From the NCBI GenBank assembly GCA_037447655.1, contig JBBHKE010001958.1:1-18999 (forward strand): DNA of 18,999 bases, given 5' to 3'. A program made the position numbers and the translations under genes. The stretch is from Zygnema cylindricum (lineage: Eukaryota > Streptophyta > Zygnematophyceae > Zygnematales > Zygnemataceae). The stretch's first letter is position 1, and the number at the start of each line of letters is the position of its first letter. A model generated the notes under the pieces. It was given only the letters and a program-made list of their open reading frames with translations, was not told where the DNA came from and made no database searches. Below are positions 8,525-15,995 of this stretch, piece by piece.

Positions 8525-8849
8525 TGAAATATCAAAACTTTGCAAAAAAACATGATTTTTTTTTTATTATTATTTTTTAAACCTCTTATTTATAATTTAT
8601 TACAGCTTTTTTTTTAGTCCCTTAGAAAATAGTATTGACACGGAAATAGTGTTAAATTCTGATACGATAGAAGTACGGAAAAACGGAGACACGAAGCTCA
8701 AACAGCAAAAAACGTTGAAACGTGTTTTAACGTCCTTTTCACGTTGAAAGGTTAACCTTTTGAAAAACGCCAAAACCAAAAAAGCACAAAACTGTTGCCA
8801 ATAACTGAACTGCGCAACACCGCAAACTCCTCCGTCGGACGATTCATGT
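8525..8849. other. AT-rich spacer with fragments, no gene seen
   Basis: T-rich sequence followed by about 200 bp with alternating GAAAC/CGTT-type short inverted words (AAACGTTGAAACGTGTTTTAAC near 8710-8735; AAAGGTTAACCTTT near 8748). It may include debris of the neighbouring element array. No coding region. Confidence 0.35.
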
Positions 8850-9066
8850 GAAACTTGTATCGCTGCTAGAGAATGTTTTTTTTTGCCACTTCAACCATCT
8901 TTTGTCCGTACACGCTTGTCAGATTGTGGATCTGACGGTTGAGATTGAAATCCAAGATTCCCACCTTCCGATTGGTGGTCTCAGTTGAAAATCGGACACG
9001 TGTGTACGGAGAAAAGATGTTTTTGAGTCGCGAAAACTTTATTAACATTAATAGCGATTCACGGTA
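8850..9066. mobile_element. V2: foldback element copy
   Basis: The inner hairpin is homologous to V1: TTTTGCCACTTC near 8881, CCGTACACGCTTGTC near 8907, GATTGTGGATCTGACGGTTG, then the complement GTGTACGGAGAAAAGATG at about 9002-9020. The right outer end TTAATAGCGATTCACGGTA (to 9066) meets W1. The left outer end (TTGTATCGCTGCTAG near 8856) is degraded, so the start is approximate. Confidence 0.65.
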
Positions 9067-9608
9067 CACCGCGCATCGTTATTAGTGTCAAAGTTTAAAT
9101 AGTGTGTAAGTAAATATACCGTCATTGACGCTAATTAAGAATTTGAAAATTAAAAAAAAAAAGGTTTATTCTAATTTCAGTGTTAACGCTAATTTGGAAC
9201 AGCAAAAATGGAAAATTTTCTGTACGATTATATACATTATTATATGTATTCGTACAAAATATAAAAAATCGTACACCGTAGTGAAATTTAAATATCCGTA
9301 CATGTCAGACTTATTTACATGTCAGACCAATCCCGTTTTTTTAGCGCACGTTCCTATGCGAACGCGTCCGATTTAAGTCATTTTTTGTAAAATTTTCAAC
9401 TAAAAAGGTACATTTATGTACGGTCTGATATCGACCGTACACCACACTATTTACATATTAATGTACTTTCGTTCTGTACGCTAATTTGTACGGAACCTCA
9501 ATTAACGTCAAGGAAAAATTAAAATCACGTATACTATTTTTGGAAAAAAAATCAAAATTTTAAGAACCCAAATTAGTGACCGTGACACTAATAACGATGC
9601 GCGGTGTA
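9065..9608 (+). mobile_element. W1: 544-bp TIR element
   Basis: Begins TACACCGCGCATCGTTATTA and ends with its complement ACTAATAACGATGCGCGGTGTA, a terminal inverted repeat of about 26 bp. It contains the palindrome TGTACGGTC...GACCGTACA (9417-9441). No coding region survives; the 83-codon frame at 9125-9376 is broken in W2 and W3. The first TA is shared with the end of V2, and one G (9609) separates it from W2. Confidence 0.85.
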
Positions 9609-9609
9609 G

Positions 9610-10153
9610 TACACCGCGAATCGTTATTAGTGTCAAAGTCACTAATTTGGGTTCTTAAAATTTTGATTTTTTTCCTCAAATAGGATACATGATTTTAATT
9701 TTTCCTTGACGTTAATTAAGGTACCGTACAAAATAGCGTAAAGAACGAAAATACAATAAGATCTAAATAGTGTGATGTACGGTCGATGTTAGACCGTACA
9801 TAAATGTACCTTTTCAATTGAAAAATTTACAAAAAATGAATTGAATCAGACGCGCACGCATAGGAACGTGCGCTCAGAAAACTGGATTATTCTGACACGT
9901 AAATTAGTATGACATGTACGGATATTTAAATTTCACGACGGCGTACGATTTACAATATTTTGTACGGATACATATATTAATGTATATAATCGTACGACAA
10001 ATATTCCATTTTTGCTGTTCCCAAATTAGCATTAACGCCGAAATTAGAATACACCTTTTTTTTGAAAATTTTCAAATTCTTAATTAGCATCAATTACGGT
10101 AAATTTTCTTCAACGCTATTTAAACTTTGACACTAATAACGATTCGCGGTGTA
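9610..10153 (-). mobile_element. W2: 544-bp TIR element, inverted
   Basis: An inverted copy of W1 over its whole length. With W1 it makes a 1.09-kb near-perfect inverted repeat centred on G 9609. Outer ends TACACCGCGAATCGTT and AACGATTCGCGGTGTA are inverted repeats. The conserved palindrome TGTACGGTC/GACCGTACA is at 9776-9800. It has the same length as W1. Confidence 0.85.
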
Positions 10154-10696
10154 CACCGCCAATCGCTATTAGCGTGTAGGTTTCATTAGCGTATACAAAT
10201 AATTACCGTGGTGTACGCTATTTAAGAATTTGAAAATTTTGGAAAAAATCATACATTCTAATTGTTTGATTATGGTAATTTGGATCTTTGAAAAAAAAAA
10301 TGTCGGTCGCAAACATGCTTACACTAATATAAGTTTTCGTACAAAATCTGACAAATCGTACACAAATCGTACATTCACACGGTCGAAACGCGGCTGTCGG
10401 ACGAATATGTGCGAGCGGGATTTTTTACGACCTGGTTTTTTTTCCCTTTTTAGAACGCACATTCTCATGCGTCCGCGGTTACTAAAACTAATTTATTGTA
10501 ATTTTTAACTTAAAAAGGTACATTTATGTACGGTCTGACACTGACCGTACACCACTCTATTTAAGAGACAACGTACTGAAAATAACCCTAAATAGAATAA
10601 AGAAAAAAATAGAATAAACTACGCTATTTGAGAATAAAACAAAAAAATAGCGGGACGGGATTAGCGTACACAACGCTAATAGCGATTGGCGGTGTA
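10152..10696 (+). mobile_element. W3: 545-bp TIR element
   Basis: A third, more diverged copy in W1 orientation, sharing TA 10152-10153 with W2. Starts TACACCGCCAATCGCTATTA and ends with the complement GCTAATAGCGATTGGCGGTGTA. The palindrome TGTACGGTC/GACCGTACA is at 10527-10551, preceded in all three copies by AAAAGGTACATTTATGTA or a near variant. The 92-codon frame at 10230-10508 is not conserved. Its terminal repeat is identical in style to Z2. Confidence 0.8.
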
Positions 10697-10885
10697 GTGT
10701 TTTGGCCGCTTAAACATATTTTCTCCGTACACAATTTTCCGTACATACTTGTCCGTACATACTTCCAATTTTGAAGCTGACCTTTCAGTTGCAACCGTTG
10801 GATGCTCAATCTGACACGTGTGTACGGGGGAAAGATATATTTTAAGTGGCGAAAAAAACATCGACACATAGCGATCCACGGTGCA
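10697..10885. mobile_element. V3: foldback element, degraded
   Basis: Abuts W3. Contains GGCCGCTTAAACATATTTTCTCCGTACAC-type V arms (split here by the duplicated words CCGTACATACTT near 10740 and 10753), and the right arm GTGTACGGGGGAAAGATAT to AAGTGGCGAAAAAAACAT, ending ATAGCGATCCACGGTGCA. The left outer repeat is missing or replaced by the end of W3. Confidence 0.6.
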
Positions 10886-10949
10886 ACATTGATCCGTACG
10901 CGTGATGGAACATTCCGAAGAAAACGACAAAGAGCTTATGAAAGTACAG

Positions 10950-11170
10950 TACACCTTGAATCGTTATTCGCGTCAATGTTTTTTTCGCCACGTAAAATAT
11001 CTTTTCTCCGTACACACTTGTCGGATTGTGGATCTGACGGTTGCGATTGAAAGGTAACATTCTCGACTTCCGATTGACGGTCTCAAATTGAAAATCCGAC
11101 AAGTGTGAACGGAGAAAAGATGTTTTAAGTGGCGAAAAAAACATTGACACTAATAGCGATTCAAGTTGTA
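10950..11170. mobile_element. V4: foldback element, best-preserved ends
   Basis: The left end TACACCTTGAATCGTTATTC and the right end (complement TACAACTTGAATCGCTATTA) stay inverted for about 45 bp, through GTCAATGTTTTTTTCGCCAC. The inner arms CTCCGTACACACTTGTC and their complement follow. The whole 221 bp folds into one hairpin. Confidence 0.75.
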
Positions 11171-11213
11171 CCGTACTTTGGCGCTGACGCGAACTGGACG
11201 CCCAACTGCGACA

Positions 11214-11394
11214 CATGCATGCAGAAAATACTGTAGCTGCCACGTCATCATGATTTTTAGAGCGAGATGACGTGGCAAAAAAATGTTAGCGCGTTACCAT
11301 GCATTAAAGCTTAAAGTTGCCATGTCATCGTGCCACGTGCGAATTCTTAGGAAACGTGTTCGTGACGTGTACAACTTTGCTGACGTGGCATGCA
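11214..11394 (+). promoter_or_regulatory. ABRE-like (ACGT) and RY-like (CATGCA) cluster
   Basis: Six ACGT cores lie at 11242, 11270, 11335, 11354, 11365 and 11383. They include TGCCACGTCATC and its complement GATGACGTGGCA as a 12-bp inverted repeat (11238-11249, 11266-11277), a G-box CCACGTGC (11334-11339) and TGACGTGGCA (11381-11390). CATGCA words occur at 11214 (CATGCATGCA), 11298 (CATGCAT) and 11389 (GGCATGCAAG). In land plants ACGTGGC-type ABREs bind ABI5-class bZIPs and CATGCA RY elements bind ABI3/VP1-class B3 factors, and both control Em genes. The cluster lies 1.1 kb before the Em-like ATG at 12516. The link is inferred; a long leader or 5' UTR intron would be needed. The cluster could instead be element sequence. 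Confidence 0.5.
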
Positions 11395-11449
11395 AGGCTT
11401 TTTTTTTTGCGCTCTTGTGGAGTTTTTCTTTCTTCAGTGGAGGTACCCG

Positions 11450-11481
<32 letters not shown>

Positions 11482-11511
11482 AGGCTGCGGACCTGGATTG
11501 GCTAAAATAAG

Positions 11512-11555
<44 letters not shown>
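11450..11555 (+). repeat. Two poly(A) runs (A29 and A44)
   Basis: A29 at 11450-11478 and A44 at 11512-11555, separated by 33 bp. Outer words CAAGGC followed by ten T (11393-11408) and ten A followed by GCCTTG (11546-11561) are inverted repeats. Homopolymer lengths may be inexact. A retroposed tail is possible but no body was recognised. Confidence 0.8.
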
Positions 11556-11556
<1 letters not shown>

Positions 11557-11561
11557 CCTTG

Positions 11562-12160
11562 AAGCTCAAATCTTTTGTTGAAGACAGGACTCTGGAAAAA
11601 AAAATAAAATCGGAATATCGAAAAGTGAAATAAATAGAAAGTTTTTTGGTTTTTTTTTAATTTGTTTTAAGTTCTGTTCATCCAACAGAGAAGAATATAT
11701 TTTTTCTGTTCTTGATTTTCGTTTCTTTTTGTTTCTTTTTTTACACTTTTCAAGAGTGAATTCAGTTTTTCTTTTTTCCTTTCTCTTTCTTCTTTATTTT
11801 TGGTTAATAAAAGAGGTAAGAAATAATTCATAACCTTATTTTATATTTTTTTTTTCTTTTTATAATATAAATTCCATTTTCTAAAACAGATTTGTACCAT
11901 CAATCTATATAACTTTGGATAACCATTTTTTTTTTTCCGAGTTTGGATGTTTATTTTCACAAATTATGACGGATCCAGGATGAGATTTGAAAATTTGGAT
12001 TTGTTTTTTTTTTCTTTTTGATCTTTTTTTTCTGGACTGAATATTTTGATGATCTGACTGCAGAAACGATTTAATTCGATTTTTTTGATCTTTCTTTTTA
12101 ATCACTTCAAATCAAACCCCTTTCTCTCCCTCCATCAAAAACCTTTTTAAAAAAAAATCA
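11562..12160. other. T-rich noncoding stretch
   Basis: About 600 bp dominated by T and TTTCTTT words. No coding region. It may be a 5' leader or intron of the LEA gene: a donor-like AAAGAG|GTAAGA near 11810-11821 and an acceptor-like CTAAAACAG near 11882-11890 are present. The minus frame at 11905-12105 is a Lys-rich translation of T runs. Confidence 0.35.
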
Positions 12161-12164
12161 AAAA

Positions 12165-12496
12165 CCAATTCGAACCAATAACCGAACCAAAACCCAAATA
12201 CAAACCCAAAGCAAAAAACCAATTGTAATTAAGAATTTTAAGCCAATTTTGACCAATTTCGACCAATTTTGACAAATTTTCCACCAATTTTCGACCAATT
12301 TTGTCCAATTTCGACCAATTTCGACTAATTTCTGACCAATTGTTGACCAATTGCTGACCAATTTTCGACCAACTTTTGACCAATTTCTGACCAATTTTTG
12401 ACCAATTTTTTCCAATTTTGACCAATTTTGATCAATTTGACCAATTTTGATCAATTTCGATCAATTTTGACCAATTTTGTGACCAATTGAACCAAT
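12165..12496 (+). repeat. CCAAT-containing minisatellite (CGACCAATTTT)n
   Basis: Imperfect tandem units of about 10-12 bp of the form (C/T)GACCAATTT(T/C). I count 22 CCAAT pentamers in 332 bp, ending 19 bp before the LEA start codon. All are in the same orientation. CCAAT is the core NF-Y site, so the array could act as a promoter-proximal regulatory block or lie in the 5' UTR. Two overlapping minus-strand frames with an Asn-Trp-Ser-Lys-rich repeat are its translations and not genes. Confidence 0.85.
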
Positions 12497-12515
12497 AAAC
12501 GAACAAAACCCCAAG

Positions 12516-12887
12516 ATGACGTCACACTCGTCCATGGACAAAATGAAGGACGAATTCGGTCCTCAATTCCAATTGGGCCAAAATTGGGAGCAAGCGAGAG
12601 AAGCCGAAGAGAAAATTCGAGAGGGAGGGAAGAAGGGAGGAGAGACTCGAAAACAGCAATTGGGCCACGAGGGATACGCGGAGATGGGGCGCAAAGGGGG
12701 TAGTGTGAGAGCCGAGGCCGCGAAAGAGAGCGCCATTTTTGCGACTCATCCCGACGGAGCTTTACGAGAGGGTATAAAGGGGCGTCCGATGGACGACCAA
12801 TATGTGAACCCCTTTGCGATAAATGATGCCACGTCACCCGAGGAGGTGCGACAGCAAATCGAGGAAGTCAAGAAGGTATATGAGTGA
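12516..12887 (+). CDS. Em-like group 1 LEA protein (LEA_5/KGG motif)
   Basis: A 123-residue, very hydrophilic protein. Residues 39-62 contain the group 1 LEA signature: KKGGETRKQQLGHEGYAEM followed by GRKGG, the approximately 20-mer of plant Em proteins also seen in bacterial GsiB-type KGG proteins. One copy is present. Upstream (18-38) is a Glu/Arg-rich segment with AREAEEKIREGG, as in Em proteins. There is no Cys, signal peptide or membrane segment, as expected for a cytosolic or nuclear disordered desiccation protectant. The tail (63-123) with DGALREGIKGRP and a short charged helix (108-122) is longer than in typical Em proteins of about 90-110 residues. ATG 12516 (A at -3) is preferred over ATG 12534 (T at -3). 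The frame is intronless to TGA, although AAG|GTATATG near the stop could be a donor. The start overlaps a TGACGTCA word. The upstream ACGT/CATGCA and CCAAT arrays suggest stress or ABA-type control. Confidence 0.9.
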   Translation: MTSHSSMDKMKDEFGPQFQLGQNWEQAREAEEKIREGGKKGGETRKQQLGHEGYAEMGRKGGSVRAEAAKESAIFATHPDGALREGIKGRPMDDQYVNPFAINDATSPEEVRQQIEEVKKVYE

Positions 12888-13010
12888 GGGGAGGGAGGGA
12901 AGGAAGGGGAAGGAGGGACAGAGGGGACGAGGGAGGGAGGGAGGGAGGGAGAGAGAGAGGGAGGGGAGGAGGGAGGGGAGGAGAAGAGGGAGGAAAAGAG
13001 TGAGGGGAAA
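12888..13010 (+). repeat. Polypurine (GGGA)n 3' flank of LEA gene
   Basis: Starting at the LEA stop codon, almost every base for about 120 bp is A or G, with many GGG runs (GAGGGAGGGAGGGAGGG near 12930). It probably lies in the 3' UTR and has strong G-quadruplex and triplex potential. The Arg/Gly/Glu frame at 12823-13014 and the opposite Pro/Ser frame are artefacts. Confidence 0.85.
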
Positions 13011-13246
13011 TTGAGTGGAAATTTGAGTGAAAGAAGTACCGGAGTGATTTGGGAATTTTACAAGGTGGAAACAGATTGGTTTTTTGATTTTTTGTTAGTG
13101 GGGTTAATGTAGTTTCGGGGTTTTTTTTTCTTTTTGTGTTTCGTTTAACGGCGTTGATGGGGTAAGCTTGTAGATTTTTTTGTCTTTTTTGGGTGTGCAT
13201 ATGTCTTTGGGAAAGTTGGTTTGTACAAAAAGTTTAGGTTTCTTTG

Positions 13247-13325
13247 GGACTAGCTTTGCTCTCGGAAATAGTTTTGCTTTTTGGAAATAGTCTCGTTTTT
13301 TGGAACTAGTTTTGCGTTTTTGTCA
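13247..13325 (+). repeat. About 20-bp tandem repeat, GGAAATAGTTTTGCTTTTT
   Basis: Four imperfect units: GGGACTAGCTTTGCTCTC, GGAAATAGTTTTGCTTTTT, GGAAATAGTCTCGTTTTTT and GGAACTAGTTTTGCGTTTTT. No function is evident; possibly the 3' UTR or flank of the LEA gene. Confidence 0.65.
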
Positions 13326-14330
13326 AAAATAGTGTTTGGAATAAGTAAGAATTCAAAAAAGTGATTGTAAAATAGTGAAGTATTTGCGAAAGAGAATTGT
13401 GTGAAAACAGAACCTACATTGAAAGTTTTGTGATAATGTTTTTTCATATTTCTGGATGTAAAAGAAAAGAGTGTTAATACTTTGGAAAAGGTTTAATCAA
13501 TTGTTTTTTTGCCTAATGTACTCTCTATTTTTTTTTTCATATGATTGAATTTTTAGGAATGTTGACTAGTTATTTCATAAGTGATTGAAATGTGAAATAT
13601 ACGAATGTTTTTTTCTTTTAAATAATTGTTGTTTCAAATAACTTTTAAAATTTTCTTATTAATCTTCATCATGTAATTAGTCTGCAATTTGGTGACCATT
13701 TAATTTAACAAAATGTGTTTTTAAACTTTTGAATTATTAACTAGTAGATTTAACTGAAAAAAAATTTATATGTTAAATAATCTCTTTATGTCAATTATAA
13801 AAAGGAGTGTTTATAAATGTACTATTAGTGTATACATTCCTCCAAAATGCTGATATGTGTCCGCTGTCTGCATTTCTAGATCGACTCTTGTTCGGCTTTC
13901 TTGTTGTAAATAACATAGTTATACCAAGCCAGTACTTATTATACATTAGTAAATAACTTGTTAAAACCAATTCATCAATAATCAGTCTAGTTAAACCAAA
14001 CCATTATTTAGTTTAACCAATCCATTTCTAATTAGTTTAGCTTAACCAAATAATTATAGTGTCTTTTTCTTTTTTATGTTTTTCCTTGTTGGTTTTAAAC
14101 ATGTGGGAGTTATTTGTTTCCTGTTTTGACTCGTGTCTTTGTTATTTACCTATATTAAGCAATAATATAGGTTTAGAACTCGAATAACGTAAATGGTTTT
14201 TCGTGCATCTATTTGTAAACAATAAATATAGGGGATGAGTCTTCGACTAATTCAAATTTGAAGCCACAAGATTCTCAATCTTATCCACAAAGATATGCGT
14301 AAGACAGGAAAGATATTCGCGTTTTAATTT
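13326..14330. other. AT-rich noncoding stretch with TTAAACCAA repeats
   Basis: No gene seen in 1 kb. From about 13960 to 14055 the word TTAAACCAA or TTTAACCAA recurs four times at irregular spacing of about 25-35 bp, an old degenerate tandem repeat. The minus frame at 13250-13447 has no support. Confidence 0.45.
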
Positions 14331-14976
14331 AACAATCAGTTAAAAACCCTAAAAAGACAGTTTGAGAAGAGAGTGGACTTGAACTTGTGTCGTAAACACA
14401 ATTGGTTGAAACATTGTACAAATGCAAAACTTGATGATACGAGAAAAAGGAAAATTTTATTGCTACAAGAGAAGAAAACATAAGGTACAAGAGAGAACAT
14501 ACAAGGTATGAAAAGAGCTTTTTGAACTGAAAAGGAAAAGTAAGGTGTGAAAAAACTATGATTCGAAAAAAATTAAAAAATCTATGTAAAAGTAAAAAGA
14601 AAAACTCGCTCATAAATGGTAGCTAAACACAGTTATAAATTCCACTACCACTATAATCTATGGAACAACGACAGGTGACAGGAAGAAATATAGTTAAGAC
14701 TAGAGTAATAAAGTAACAAATTTGTAAAAGCAAGTAATTCAAAATTGGGATCTCTCAGCAATGTCCAGCTTTCTTGAGTGTTGCACTTAACGATAGACTT
14801 GGTATGGGATTTTTGGAAAGGAGAAGAATAACAGGTATTATATTCGTTAGAAGAAGACTTTGATAAAGGTAAGATGTAAATCTTTTTTTGTTGCACTCTT
14901 TTTCCACGGTGCCCTCGGTTTCACTCCAAAAGTGTTTCCTAGTTGTGTAAGTTTTCAGCTCTAGTACTTGGTATGC
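14331..14976. other. Noncoding or decayed sequence, no gene supported
   Basis: Minus-strand frames at 14329-14613 and 14651-14991 are Phe/Leu/Ser-rich, as expected from A-rich DNA, and have no recognisable domain. The plus strand at about 14350-14550 is purine-rich. A word GGACTTGAAC near 14373 resembles the complement of a tRNA T-loop but does not fold (see rejected items). Confidence 0.4.
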
Positions 14977-15171
14977 TACACTGCCCATCATTATTAGCGT
15001 AGAGTGAAGGATTTATTACTGTTAATGCGAAAGTAGAATATATAATACTAATTTAGTGTGGAGACGTGGCAAATTGTAACCTGTTCCCTTGTAAAGTATT
15101 GTTAAACAAAAGTCACTATCGAATTAGTGTGATAATTGTTGTTATAAACTCTATTGACAATGGGCAGTGTA
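14977..15171 (+). mobile_element. Z3: short TIR element (195 bp)
   Basis: Left end TACACTGCCCATCATTATTA; right end CAATGGGCAGTGTA. The inverted repeat is perfect for TACACTGCCCAT and imperfect inward (TTATTAG against TCAATAG). The interior word CTAATTTAGTGTGGAGACG links it to Z1 and Z2, 10 kb away. It is the only element of this superfamily in the right half of the window. No coding capacity. Confidence 0.7.
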
Positions 15172-15470
15172 ATAGTAACCTAATGAAGGTCACCTTGATC
15201 TTAACTTCGCCTTAAACTTTAGTTTTCTCCACTACTTTTTGTTTGTTTGTTTTTTTTTTCTCTTTTCATTTCTCCATACATTATCTACATCCTACGTTTG
15301 CCGAAGTAACTAGACACCATCATTCAGTCTATCCACACTTGTCTCCAATTTACAACTTTATAGCTCATCATTATATAACAATTTATTACTAAGATATAAA
15401 ACATTTTTCGAACATGCATTCTATTCTATCTTTGTACTAAGAGTAGAAATTTTGAACTCATCATTGACAT
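15172..15470. other. AT-rich intergenic stretch, nothing recognised
   Basis: No coding region, repeat or RNA gene could be supported. A TTTGTTTGTTTG run near 15238 is the only low-complexity part. Confidence 0.4.
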
Positions 15471-15474
15471 ATTG

Positions 15475-15687
15475 TATTATATTCTGTACGGATTGTTCGT
15501 GATCTTCGAAACTCTTGTCGAAAAAAAGTATGGACCAAAAACGAGAAAAAATGAGCTTAAATACCAAGAGGTACTGTTAAAGAACTTGAAAGGCATTTCA
15601 AACAATGATGAGTGGGAAAGATATATAGGAGATTGTAGGAGGTTCTGCACACAGAAAGGCAAAAACTTTAAGAAAAGAAATTACTAA
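15475..15687 (+). pseudogene. ATG-less 70-codon open frame, charged, unknown
   Basis: A frame running to TAA 15685-15687 has protein-like composition: a hydrophobic start (YYILYGLFVIFETLVE), then a Lys/Glu-rich stretch containing YGPKTRKNELKYQE and ending CRRFCTQKGKNFKKRNY. There is no ATG in the frame, only an upstream TTG, so it would need an upstream exon or is a gene or transposon remnant. It sits just beyond the 3' end of the minus-strand ankyrin gene, in the opposite direction. No family is recognised, and it may be chance. Confidence 0.25.
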
Positions 15688-15856
15688 AATGAAACGTTTT
15701 ACTTAGCTTTATGAATTATTTTTATGAATAGAGACGGGCGATTAGCTGCAAGTACACATTGTGTAGGATGATGTCAAAGTACAAAAAGTATCCAGTGCAG
15801 GAAATAAAAATGAAACACAAGGTTTAATGCATGAAAACACAAAAGCAAGTGGGAGT

Positions 15857-15909
15857 CTTTTTAGGTTTTTAAGGTATTTTAGGGTTTTAGGGTTTTTTAG
15901 GGTTTTTTA
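15857..15909. repeat. Telomere-like AGGGTTTT tract
   Basis: A run of TTAGGTTTTTAAGG, TTTTAGGG and TTTTTTAGGG words (four to five units of 8-10 bp) resembling the longer tract at 6141-6290. On the minus strand it reads AAACCCTAAAA and lies in the probable last intron or 3' UTR of the ankyrin gene. Confidence 0.6.
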
Positions 15910-15995
15910 AAAGTAACAATGAACGTCTTCAGTACAAGCCAGCAAAAATAATGGGGATTGCTTACCTTCTTATCCCATTTGGATATTTTCGAGAT

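Noticed and set aside
12147-12454. Minus-strand frames with a repeated Asn-Trp-Ser-Lys-Ile-Gly pattern
   Set aside because: Direct translation of the GACCAATTTT minisatellite in two frames at once; a period near 11 bp keeps frames open by chance.
12165-12496. CRISPR-like array
   Set aside because: Units of 10-12 bp abut with no unique spacers; it is a minisatellite in a eukaryotic context.
14360-14450. Minus-strand tRNA or SINE suspected from AGTTCAAGTCC
   Set aside because: The bases on either side of the supposed T-loop do not pair and no D-arm or acceptor stem is found.
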